From Cristatella mucedo (Eukaryota > Bryozoa > Phylactolaemata > Cristatellidae): DNA of 64,000 nucleotides. Below are positions 1-9,130 of this stretch, one piece after another. The stretch covers positions 15,549,001 through 15,613,000 of the forward strand of contig WPIO01000001.1 in the NCBI GenBank assembly GCA_009760855.2. Direction: 5' to 3'. The notes under the pieces were generated by a model, which was not told the origin of the DNA, did no database searches, and saw nothing but the letters and a program-made list of their open reading frames with translations. A program made the position numbers and the translations under genes. Every line of letters begins with the position of its first letter. Within the stretch, counting starts at the first letter, position 1.

Positions 1-182
1 GTTTTAGTACATATTTTAATGATTATATAGTAAATTCAAAATCAAAACTTAGAATAGTTACGCTCTGTAACATTTTAATGAATATTTAATCTTATAATAT
101 TGTAATGTAAAAATAATTATCGTGTCTATTTACTAGAGTTTAAAAAATATTATGAATAGATTTTTCTCTACTTCACTCTAGA

Positions 183-945
183 AAATTGATCAATGACGTC
201 ATCAAATTGAATCTTCTCAAAATGTTCTCTTTCAATGCTGAGAAGTGCCAAAGTTGCTACGATGTTCTTGCCCCATTGAAGTGCGAAAATATAATAAAAT
301 AAGTTTTGATTTGCTAAAAGAGCGTTCACAGCTGGCTATAGATACCGCAACCACCAGAAGAACTTAAGAGAAATGTGTAGATTAAGAAATAAATCATCTA
401 CATATGCAAAAATAAAATGTAGAAGATTCGATCCACTGGAGTTTTGGTAAATATTCAATTCGTATACTAAGCAACATTTTTCAATCTTCAATCGCCGTTA
501 TTATTTCCTTGCCATAGACGCTGGTGTCGTAAAACAATCAACGATGTACACAAATTTCACGAAATTTGTTGATACCCATTTCAGAGAGAAGTTTTCCTAT
601 CTAGTGGAAATCCAAATTTTATGTCTACGTACTTGATCCTCGAAAATCGCGCCGATATGTCTTGTTGAAGACGACCGATCACGCTTTTCATGACACGCAT
701 AAATTTTTCCTCGGCTCTAAACCTCTTACGTTGCTTATTATTCTCTCAATTTAAATACCACAAGCTGCACATTTATCGTTATCAATTTTTGCAGCGTTTT
801 CACTCAAATTGCTGCAAATTTCGATTCGTTCTTGCTTCAGAGATATAAGATCAACTGATGCTTCTCCAAAATTTATATTGAGATCATGCAACCTTTTCTG
901 GATTTGGTCAATTTGCCAAGAAATGTGTTCATTTAAGCAGGTCAC
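183..945 (-). pseudogene. hAT transposase relic, C-terminal part with dimerisation domain
   Basis: The minus strand near 360-290 reads VAVSIASCERSFSKSKLI, the signature of the hAT C-terminal dimerisation domain. After one frameshift near 255 it continues as LALLSIEREHFEKIQF and FDDVIDQF. Upstream (945-600) are short matches to the region before this domain, such as QKRLHDLNINFGEASVDL and VMKSVIGRLQQDISARFS, again in shifted frames. A hAT transposase cuts and pastes its own element; this copy cannot be translated through. It stops abruptly at about 945, where L2-A sequence of opposite orientation begins. Confidence 0.88.
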
Positions 946-2600
946 TAGTTATCTCGTCCTGAAGTTCATATCCTAATCAAAGACAAATCATTTGAACCCT
1001 ATTCCCACTGTCCTGCTCCTACGTTGGATTAATCTGCTGCTGCCATGCATAACTAACATCATTAACATGTCATTAGCCTTAGGTCATATCTCAGCACCTT
1101 TCAAAAAGCTGTAGTCAGGCCACTTCTCAAGAAAGCGACACTAGACCAAGAGAGCTTGAGCAACTACCGCCCAATCTCCCTTCTACCATTGCTATCAAAG
1201 TCACTGGAACGGGTCGTGGCGGACCAGCTGAACTCATATATTGAAACTTCAAACCTTGCTAGTATGTTTCAGTCTGACTTTAGAGCTAATCACTCCACAT
1301 AATCAGCATTGCTTAGGGTGTACAGTGACCTACTTAGGAATGCAGACATGGGTAGAGTATCTCTGCTTGTTTTGCTCGGTCTTTCGGAAGCTTTTGACAC
1401 TATCGATCACCAAGATCTTCTTGAGCGCCTCTCATCTCACCTGAGCATCACTAACACTGCTCTGTAATGGTTAAGGTCCTATATCAGTGGGAGACTCCAG
1501 AGTATTGATGTGAATGGACAAAGATTATCCGAGGCACCTCTGAAATATGGGGTACCTCAGGGGTCCATGCTAGGTCCGGTTCTTTTCACGGTTTGTACTC
1601 TCCCTCTTGCCGTTGTGATTGCCATGCACAATTTAGGCTTTCACTTCTATGCGGATGACACTCAGTTGTACCTTTGCTTTGAACCCTCCCAGCCTTCGAG
1701 CACCTCAAATTCTCTCAACTCACTTGCTGCATGTATTGATGACATCCGCATATGGATGGCGGCCAATTTTCTGAAACTAAACGATGATAAAACTAACTTA
1801 TTAGTTTTGGGAAAACCCAGTGTGATTCAAAAAATGGAAAGGCTGAAGCTCAAAATTGGCTCTGCCTGCATATTTCCAGTTGAATTTGCATGAAATCTAG
1901 GTGTCATGTTCAAAAATGATCTTTCATTAGACGACCACATCTGCTCCACAGCCAAGTCTGCCTACTTTCAGCTACATAGCATTGCTAAAACTCGGGCTTG
2001 TTTAGATAAGGATAACACATACAACTAATAATAATAATAAACTTGATAAAGCGCCCTCAGAGAACTCAATCTCTCTCTAGGCGCTTTACATTTGCTGCAA
2101 AGGGAAATGCAATTGAAGTTGGTCCATACATTCATGACATCCCGTCTTGACTTTTGTAAGTCACTGCTTTTTGATCTACCGGCATGTGCAATCAGGCGCT
2201 CATAGCTGGTGCCAAACTCTGCAGCTAGGCTTGTCTGTCGTGAGCATGGCAGTTGCCACATCACACCACTTCTCGCCGACCTGCACTGGCTACCAGTCAA
2301 GCCACTGATCGACTTCAAGATTTTGTTAATCACTTTTAGGTCCCGTCATTCTTTGGCTCCAGCCTATCTATTAGATCTGCTTCCCCACCAGGCCAAACAT
2401 CGTACCACCCACTTTTCGGAGTTCAAATGTTTACACATACTTCGTACAAACCTCGAACTCTTTGGACCCCTGTGCATTTAGTTCGTATGCACCCAAAGCC
2501 TGAAATTCACTCCCGACTTGTGTCACGACATCCCCTGGCTTGACCACATTAAAAAAAGTTAAGAAACTCACTCAAAAGTTAAAAATACACGAACTTTCTT
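946..2600 (+). mobile_element. L2-A non-LTR retrotransposon, 5'-truncated, inserted in the hAT element
   Basis: This is the reverse transcriptase region of an L2/CR1-like LINE. Reading the plus strand with a few stops gives HLNPIPT, NYRPISLLPLLSKSLERV, a palm motif ending FDTIDH, GVPQGSMLGPVLF, the catalytic FHFYADDTQLYL and MAANFLKLNDDKTNLL. The open piece at 1510-1893 spans the last three. Similarity to the sister copy at 24734-26245 fades near 2575, before the 3' UTR and tail, so the end is lost or decayed. A small antisense tail fragment sits inside it at 2026-2117. Confidence 0.85.
2026..2117 (-). repeat. Short L2-A 3'-tail fragment inserted antisense in the L2-A copy
   Basis: About 90 bases match the reverse complement of the L2-A 3' end: (AATAAT)n, then TTGATAAAGCGCCCTCAGAG, then TAGGCGCTTTACATTTGC. 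On both sides the host L2-A reverse transcriptase sequence continues, as judged against 25500-25545. It is therefore a severely 5'-truncated second insertion that interrupts the first. Confidence 0.8.
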
Positions 2601-2787
2601 AAGTTTATCACGGCAAAATCCAATTGTTCGTATGGGCGTTTTACAATATAAATGCCACCTATCGCCTAATTAAGTAGATACCAACTACATTATTCTGTTA
2701 ATTGCATCAGAAAGTAAGACCATATCAGTTGACAATGTGCATGGCATGGGCACATAACTAAAGTAAAACAAGTCCGTTATAGACAAT

Positions 2788-3309
2788 TCATCTAGAGGAA
2801 TAAAAAATGTCTAAGTCAGAGATGAATGAACAAAATCCATCATATTTGGATGGTATCACAATACGAGTTAGGACTCCACTTTTAAAAATGTCCGCCAAGG
2901 AGCTTAACGGTCCAATAAAGGCGGGACAACCAACCGAAAGTAACGAGGAGAAATAAGTTCTGTTGAGAGACCGCAAAAGGACGTAAAGAATATAAGCTTG
3001 CTTTGCTACCCTTTCAATGCCTGAACGAGAGCAATGTACAATACACTGTTCTCTACCGGAAGGTGGAGGCATGGCTCCGGCAACTGAGACCGTCCTTGTC
3101 ATAGCCGTCCCTTGACACTGGCCTCTGAGAACGAGGAGAAAATGCCTCGCTTTCGCAAAACCTGCATGCTTGAAAAGTAATGACAACGGAACTTGACTTG
3201 CAGCATGAACCCATGCCAGATTCAACCTGTGGTTATCACAGTTTACAAAAATTGCTTCCTCATTTCTTGAAAGTATTTTCTTTTGGACACCTGACAAGTG
3301 GAAAGTCAT
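2788..3309 (-). pseudogene. hAT transposase relic, middle part
   Basis: The minus-strand open stretch contains SGVQKKILSRNEEAIFVNCD followed by NHRLNLAWVHAAS. This is the conserved core of ZMYM/DUF4371 hAT transposases, which normally reads like GVQ-x-KI...NCxxHxLNLxxVxA. The residues after it are diverged. It follows directly on from the DNAA motif at about 3530 once the L2-A tail at 3317-3513 is removed. No function remains. Confidence 0.85.
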
Positions 3310-3316
3310 GAATTAT

Positions 3317-3513
3317 GCGTGCTGACACTGTGCATGCTGCCACTAACCACATTTGCATGCTGACCCTGTGCATGTCACCCCTAACCATGTTATTCATGTT
3401 TATCAAGCATGATATTACCATTCAATCGTGCTTCCCTTGCAGCAAATGTAAAGCGCCTAGAAAGAGATTGAGTTCTCTGAAGGCGCTTTATCAAGTGCAT
3501 CATTATTATTCTT
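3317..3513 (+). repeat. L2-A 3' UTR and tail inserted in hAT transposase
   Basis: The sequence GCGTGCTGACACTGTGCATG through AAAGCGCCTAGAAAGAG and the (ATT)n end matches the L2-A 3' UTR seen at 26040-26245. The flanks carry ATTAT at 3312-3316 and 3514-3518, a candidate target-site duplication, although the A/T-rich tail makes this ambiguous. The hAT reading resumes on both sides. Confidence 0.82.
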
Positions 3514-3518
3514 ATTAT

Positions 3519-4505
3519 GGCTGCTGCGTTGTCGTTGCAGTGCGACCTGCAATTTTGCAAGATAATTTGGTCAGATTCGAGTTTGTCCAAGATGAAACCC
3601 TCAATTTCTGCTGCATTTTTGGCGTAGATTTGAAGAAAGCCCAGGAGAGACTCTTTGAAGATGACTGTTTTGTTGGCAAAATCAACATTGACATATCTAA
3701 TAACCACAGAAATATGCGATGTGCCAAATTAGGAAACGAGTTAAACAGAATTCCACAGTACTTTTTTCTCCGTATGTCACTGAGTAGCTTGTCTCTGACC
3801 GTAGACACAAATATACTAAGAAACTCATTTTGGGTTTGAGGAGACAGATAAGAGGCTGACTTTGGATTATTTCTGGCGTGGTCCAGGGGTAACTGCAGAA
3901 GAGGATCGCACCGAGCGTGAAGGTGAAGAAGTTCCAAGAAGTTTCAAATGTTTTTCACAACAACCAGGCCAGGACTCTCTTGATGACCACGAAAAACCAG
4001 GTGTTGAGAAAACTAGAGCTTGATGCAGCTGAGAACTTCCTTAGGACTTCTTGCCATCGTTCTTTTTCCGATAAGATTTGAGCTTCAACAGCAGTGTCTA
4101 TTCAACTTCCTCTGATAAGTCTTCTCCCTGCTTCTTTCCATGCGGTAAAAGCTTGATGGTGAGAAGGACTGTTTTTATGGGCAATTCGTTTTCAGGTTTC
4201 ATCCAGTAACTAAAACCATTTGCCAATTCAAGTGACGGTCGAGATTTTGGGATGGACGTAGAAAGAGCAAACAACAGAAGCAATATGCAGACTGTTTTTT
4301 TTTAGGGAGATTAGACCAGCCAATTCCTGCTAACTTCATCTCCATTAGAAAGTTATCTTATGAACCAGGCTGTACTCTTCGCTTGACCATCTGTTCCAGC
4401 AAATGGACCTTTTTTGTTCTGAAGCAAAGTTGATCCTCGTAGAACTAGTTCAGTTCGACTTTGCTGCGGAATGACAAGTAAGACAGAGGTTTGGTCAAAC
4501 TTCCT
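3519..4505 (-). pseudogene. hAT transposase relic, TTF zinc finger and DUF4371 start
   Basis: Minus-strand order: LPNGDEVSRNWLVYS-like residues (4350-4300) and a Cys-rich YCFCC (near 4280) mark the TTF-type zinc finger. GFSYWMKPENELP follows. Then comes FRGHQESPG, an in-frame stop, NFLELLHLHARCDPLLQ and SYLSPQTQNEFLSI, typical of DUF4371. It continues with ESLLGFLQIYAKNAAEI, ILQNCRSHCNDNAA, and then the break at the L2-A tail. At least one stop and several frame changes show that it is inactive. Confidence 0.86.
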
Positions 4506-4507
<2 letters not shown>

Positions 4508-4542
<35 letters not shown>

Positions 4543-4865
4543 TACTGCACTTGATAAAGCGCCCTCAGAGAACTCAATCTCTCTCTAGGCGCTTTACATT
4601 TGCTGCAGAGGGAAATGCAATTGAATGGTAAGTAATATCATGCTTGATGAACAAACAAAATGAATAACATGGTTAGGGGTGACATGCACAGGGTCAGCAT
4701 GCAAATGTGGTTAGTGGCAGCATGCACAGTGTCAGCACGCATAAGCACACGAAGGACCAATCACAGAAACCCACTAAATGCTGTCCTAAATAGGTGTTTT
4801 TAAGTTCTTTTTAAACGTGGTCAGGTCAGGGGATGTTGTGACGCAGGTCGGGAGGGAGTAGCCAA
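4508..4865 (-). repeat. L2-A 3' UTR and tail, antisense, inserted in hAT transposase
   Basis: (AAT)n, then GATAAAGCGCCCTCAGAGAA and the reverse complement of the L2-A 3' UTR follow, as far as the region matching GAACTCACTCCCGAC. It lies between the basic N-terminal part and the zinc-finger part of the hAT relic, both on the minus strand, so it is read as a third insertion into that element. Confidence 0.8.
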
Positions 4866-4877
4866 TATCATTCATGG

Positions 4878-5228
4878 TTAGCACTCGGGAAATTGCAGCA
4901 GATTCTGCATCTTCTTCTCTCGTGGTAGTGCTTGCACCCCATGATCCAAATGATGACTGTCTTCGTCTTTAAAAATCACATTTTCCTCGCGTTTTTCTGT
5001 ATGTTCACTGTTCATCAGCTTTGTCTCCTTCAAGCAACCTTCTATTACCTTGCTGGACTTGCTTGGTTCTTTCTTCTCCTCAAGGTTTTGTTTTCTGTGC
5101 CGGGCACCGCTAGCCTCTTTCCTCCCATGTCTTCTGAAAATGGATTGGGTTGACCAAAAATGTACAACAGTTTTCAGTAGCCGTACTGAAAATGCAGGAG
5201 GCTGGTCTGGAGAAACGCTGACCTTCAC
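4878..5228 (-). pseudogene. Probable N-terminal basic region of the hAT transposase
   Basis: A minus-strand open frame of 116 codons includes RKEASGARHRKQNLEEKK. ZMYM-like hAT transposases commonly start with a KRKxSGAxxRKxxKxR-type basic, NLS-like stretch, and this match plus position suggests the same role. The rest is not recognisable. The assignment depends mainly on its place between the element's terminus at 5723 and the zinc-finger part. Confidence 0.6.
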
Positions 5229-5654
5229 ACCGTTGACTCCCTCGCTGGAGGAAGAGGTTGAGCCTTAAAGGAGCTTGACAAAAAAGCTTGGAAAGATTGG
5301 AAATGCCGACGTCGTCTACATGCTTGTTCAAGGTGACTCAATGTAAACAGTATCTCTAAGTAGAATAAAATCTAAAATAAGCACTCTCACTAATCATTTT
5401 CTCAAACTTACTATTTTGGCGACGAACAGTCCGAGTGAGCGGTAGACAATATCCTGTTGACGACACCGGACGGACCGGGTGTGAGCTCTGGCGTGAGTGC
5501 CAGGCTGGCGCAGACGGCTAAGCCTAGCTGGGTCTAAGCCTGTAAACATGCTTAGCTAGCTCAGCCAGAAATAGTCAAGTCTATTTAAACAAGGACTTGC
5601 TTGAAATGAAAATTGGTTTTCTTACATGAATTTTGTTTAAATATGCACAATCCA

Positions 5655-5723
5655 TTTCGGTTTTGGCGCCCCTTTGACCTCGGCGCTCGGGGACATCCCT
5701 GCCCACCCCTTGTTACGCCGCTG
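5655..5723 (-). repeat. hAT terminal inverted-repeat end
   Basis: Read on the minus strand from 5723, the sequence starts CAGCGGCGTAACAAGGGGTG and continues through a G-rich stretch with GCGCCGAGG and GGGGCGCC. Such termini are typical of hAT elements of this group. The 8 bases just outside (5724-5731, AACACCAC) would be one copy of the expected 8-bp target duplication; the partner copy is outside the window. Confidence 0.7.
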
Positions 5724-7735
5724 AACACCACTCGAACGCTGGTCAATCTTTCCTTAACGCTATTTCCCTCTTCCGCTAGGCACTGCTCCTCGGATAACCT
5801 GAAATAGGGAAGCCACAATTATCGGCGACTGCATCTTTAAGAATGTTTTCTTATACGCGGCCTGACGGAAGACGAAAAGTTTGCACCAGTAAACTTCCTC
5901 TTCGGTCAAGGACGAAATGATTAGCCGAGACGCAGCGAAGAACGCCCACCGCTCATTTTAAGCAAGGAATCTTGCGAAAAGTCGACGCGCTGCTCTCGAG
6001 CCGAATTGACAATGTTGTACGCACTTCTCATTGCCAACGTGTCGCGAGGCAAGTTCGAGCACCACAACGGGATGACTATTCCGAGCGGACGGGAATAGCG
6101 GAAAACGTCACCCAATGACTGGCCTCAACGCAAGAACAAAATCTGGTCTTTACTTCCAGAGTTTCCAAGCAAGGCACGGAGTCATTGCTCTCCGGTCCCG
6201 CAAAGCCCAGCCGGAAGCTCGCACTGCCCGCAATTCAGCGCCCAGGAGCAGTTAGTGATTCATTCTCTTCCGGCATAAGTAACAGTTTACATTATCTGAG
6301 GGGGCTAATATAAATATCCAATTTTTATTACCATTGTTTTCGCATCGGGGCATCGCTAATATTTATGCATTGCAGCTAAGATGGACTCACCAATACACGT
6401 ATGGGCTCTAGCTTCCGGTAAATTTGAACCACTGAGCTAGTGAGCAATAAGCCGATCGCTCTTAGCAATTGAAATCTCTCAAAGCGAAATTACATTTGCA
6501 AAATGCGGAGCACAAGACGTCAACGCACGGGCACGCACCTCGTGCGAACCTGCGCCAGCGGTTTGACTGTGCTGTGCACCCCGGTGCCGACGCCTGGGAA
6601 AACCTGAACCTGGATGGTGTGCGGTGTGCCATGCAATGTAATTTTAAGCCAACCTTATTCTCCGACTTGAAAAATAGCATGCTGTATTCCGAGTTACTCT
6701 ATATCGCTCTGCAAAGGGCGACGTGCGCAAAGTGGTTCTGCTCGAGCGATTTACGGGTAACTTGGGCGGCTACACGAGCGACGGCTTCCATCGGCGCCTG
6801 CCTGGCCGGCAATATTGAGAGCCTCGGAACTGCAACCACTTCCTGCAAACCTGAGACCGGTCCACTGAAAGAAAGCGCCAGCTCATTGTGCCAGCCTTGT
6901 GATGCCGTGAGTTTGTGAGACCACGTGACATCGCGCAAGGACATAGGCAGGAAGCCTGGTGCAGCAGCCCACTTCAGAATCAGAGGACTGCTTAGACCGG
7001 TGGATTGCAACCTATTTGCCCTCCCATTGTCGAGGTTAGCAGATATATGTGGCGACGTCCAGTTGCCAGAAGTACGCCGAAAAAGTACTCGCTAACATTG
7101 TTTCCGGCTGGTTTTTCGTGCGAAATAAATTCCAACAATGCTGTAGAGTATTGACGGGAAGCTGTTAACAACGCCGTCCCCCCCCCGTGCAAGCGCCGAC
7201 GTTGTAGATAAGCGCTCCAGATAGAGCGAATTTCTGCATGCGGCCGGTGGGTACTGTCGGAATTCTTTCGAATATTGCAAGATCCAGATCGTTCTGTATA
7301 TCGCTCTGAATGTGAGGATATTGGACGATTAGAGTCATGTGCATCCAAGAACTCACATCGACCGTCTGGCCGTAAGACGGCAGCCGCCAGCTCTTTTGCG
7401 GCGAATGGGGGATACTTGCAAATGAAATCCGTCTCTCTAGGCAGATACTTTGGCCCGCACCAAAACAGCTAGACAGTCCTTCACAGAGAGCAGCCGGGTG
7501 CTGGATGGGGGGCGGATACACTTTGAAAGCCATTGCAAAGAAGCTAGGCCTTCAGGCTATCCATCGCCAAGAAAAGGTCCTTCGAGCCAGATATGCGGGC
7601 GCGTTTCTATGCCAATAGCCAGCTGCTAAGCTCGCCGGGCGGATAGGGCGCAGCTATCTGCGGGAAGGCGGAGTTGTTCAAAGAAGAAAGGTTACGTGTA
7701 CTGGTCGACAGAAAAACTGCTTCGCGTGAGGCCGA
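5724..7735. other. No recognisable gene or repeat
   Basis: Moderately GC-rich sequence. Short open frames exist on both strands (for example 6469-6918 plus and 6992-7348 minus), but none shows a known motif, and no in-phase splice chain was found. A run of C at 7184-7190 is the only simple-sequence feature noted. Confidence 0.5.
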
Positions 7736-8248
7736 AAGCAGCCAACGAACCGAGGAGGAAGGAAAGAGGAGGAAGGGAAGAGGAGGAAGGGAAGAGGAGA
7801 AAGGGAAGAGGAGGAAGGGAAGAGGAGGAAGAGAAGAGGAGGAAGGAAGAGTAGGAAGGGAAGAGGAGAAAGGGAAGAGGAGGAAGGGAAGAGGAGGAAA
7901 AGAAGAGGAGGAAAGGAAGAGGGGGAAGGGAAGAGGGGGAAGGGAAGAGGAGGTAGGCAAGAGGATGAAGGGGAGAGGGGGAAGGGAAGAGGAGGAAAGG
8001 AAGAGGGGGAAGGGAAGAGGAGGAAAAGAAGAGGGGGAAGGGAAGAGGAGGAAAAGAAGAGGGGGAAGGGAAGAGGAGGAAAGGAAGAGGGGGAAGGGAA
8101 GAGGAGGAAAGGAAGAGGGGGAAGGGAAGAGGAGGAAAGGAAGAGGGGGAAGGGAAGAGGAGGAAAGGAAGAGGGGGAAGGGAAGAGGGGGAAGGGAAGA
8201 GGGGGAAGGGAAGAGGGGGAAGGGAAGAGGGGGAAGGGAAGAGGAGGG
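7736..8248 (+). repeat. Polypurine minisatellite, about 15-bp unit
   Basis: About 500 bases of almost pure purine on the plus strand, built from variants of GAAGAGGGGGAAGGG and GAAGAGGAGGAAA. All long open frames over it (Lys/Arg/Gly/Glu-rich on plus, Ser/Pro/Leu-rich on minus) are by-products of the repeat. It abuts an L2-B fragment downstream. Confidence 0.95.
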
Positions 8249-8302
8249 TCCGCCAAGTGATCATGCAGGGCGCAGTCGCGCGGAATCGGGGCTCGAAGCG
8301 CC

Positions 8303-8665
8303 GCGGCTTGGCCAACCCATACCAAGCTGAACTGCTGCACCAGCGTCAGCCTCATCGGGCCCTCAGGTTCTCATCGGATTATTACGTAGCTGTTCCTTTC
8401 TGTTTCTTGAAGGCCTTTTTTGGCAGAAGCTCCTGTTCTGCAGGCCCTAGACTGTGGGGCTCACTTCCGCAGTTCTTACGCAACGGCTTCTCCTCTCCCA
8501 CGTGTCTCTATGTCGCGCGAGTTTGAGTCTGCTGGCTAAATCCTGTGTGCGCACCGAAAGTCACGTAGGCTTTAAGCGCCGTAAACATTTCTTCAGCGTA
8601 AAACCCACCTAAATCAATGTGGCTTTGTGGGGTTGCAGACGGATATGTATGTACGTACATGTATA
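8303..8665 (+). mobile_element. L2-B non-LTR 3' fragment
   Basis: It aligns by eye with 16610-17050: TACCAAGCTGAACTGCTGCA, GGCCCTCAGGTTC, GCAGGCCCTAGACTGTGGGG, then the 3' end CACCGAAAGTCACGTAGGC and TGTGGCTTTGTGGGGTTGCA. It contains the end of the reverse transcriptase ORF and the 3' UTR, with stops. Confidence 0.75.
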
Positions 8666-8997
8666 CTTACTCAATAAGAAGCATCTCCGCACGGGGCGAT
8701 CCAAGACTTTGCGAGGCCAGTGCGAGGCCGCGGCAGCACGAAGGTCAGCAAGCACTCGGCTGCAGCAGGTCGCATGTTTGCCGCGGGTGCGCTTGGTTTT
8801 GGAGCGGTAGGTCTTGGAGAGGTAGGCGAGTAGCAAGTGCCTTAAGTTCCCCACGTTTTTGAAGTCGCCGCTTGCTGGATCCCTCTAGGCAGTAATTTCC
8901 AGACTACCGCGCATCGAGCCAGCTGCTTTTGGGTGAGATGAGTCGATATGATTTTTCTGACCTTCACCGACGCGGTGAGCTGAAAACGTATTTATTG
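8666..8997. other. No recognisable feature
   Basis: Intervening sequence between an L2-B end and a SINE-B copy. Small open frames on both strands have no recognisable motif. Confidence 0.5.
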
Positions 8998-9130
8998 TAA
9001 AACAGCACAATTAATTTCTATAGCACCCTAAAAGAGCTTAATCTCTATCCAGGCGCTTCACATGTGCCGCAGGGCTCGAGCCCACGACCTTGGTCGCTGC
9101 AGGCAAGCACCTTACCCCTGGCTCAAATTA
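8998..9130 (-). repeat. SINE-B copy (tRNA head, L2-A-like tail)
   Basis: On the minus strand it starts with a tRNA-like head with a B-box-like GGGCTCGAGCC and GACCAAGGTCGTGG-type sequence. It ends with an L2-A-like tail (GAGATTAAGCTCTTTTAGGG, then the GTGCTATAGAAATTAATT end). The same head-tail order occurs at 58963-59100. Confidence 0.72.

Larger units (their letters stand above)
1..5723 (-). mobile_element. Broken hAT DNA transposon (ZMYM/DUF4371 type), left end beyond window
   Basis: A single minus-strand transposase relic can be followed from about 5150 down to about 183. In order it shows a basic N-terminus, a TTF-type zinc finger, a DUF4371-like core and a hAT C-terminal dimerisation domain. 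The upstream end is at 5723, where the minus strand begins CAGCGGCGTAACAAGG, a terminus typical of this hAT group. The other end is not in the window. The element is cut by L2-A insertions at 946-2600, 3317-3513 and 4508-4865 and carries several stops and frameshifts, so it is dead. With the insertions removed the coding part is roughly 2.5 kb, the expected size for such transposases. Seen: motifs and order. Inferred: that all pieces belong to one copy. Confidence 0.85.

Noticed and set aside
1510-1893. Separate gene encoding a 127-residue reverse transcriptase piece
   Set aside because: It is part of a broken, 5'-truncated L2-A copy.
7674-8355. Open frames of 200+ codons on both strands over a GA-rich block
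   Set aside because: They are pure products of a purine minisatellite; residue composition is Lys/Arg/Gly/Glu or Ser/Pro/Leu only.
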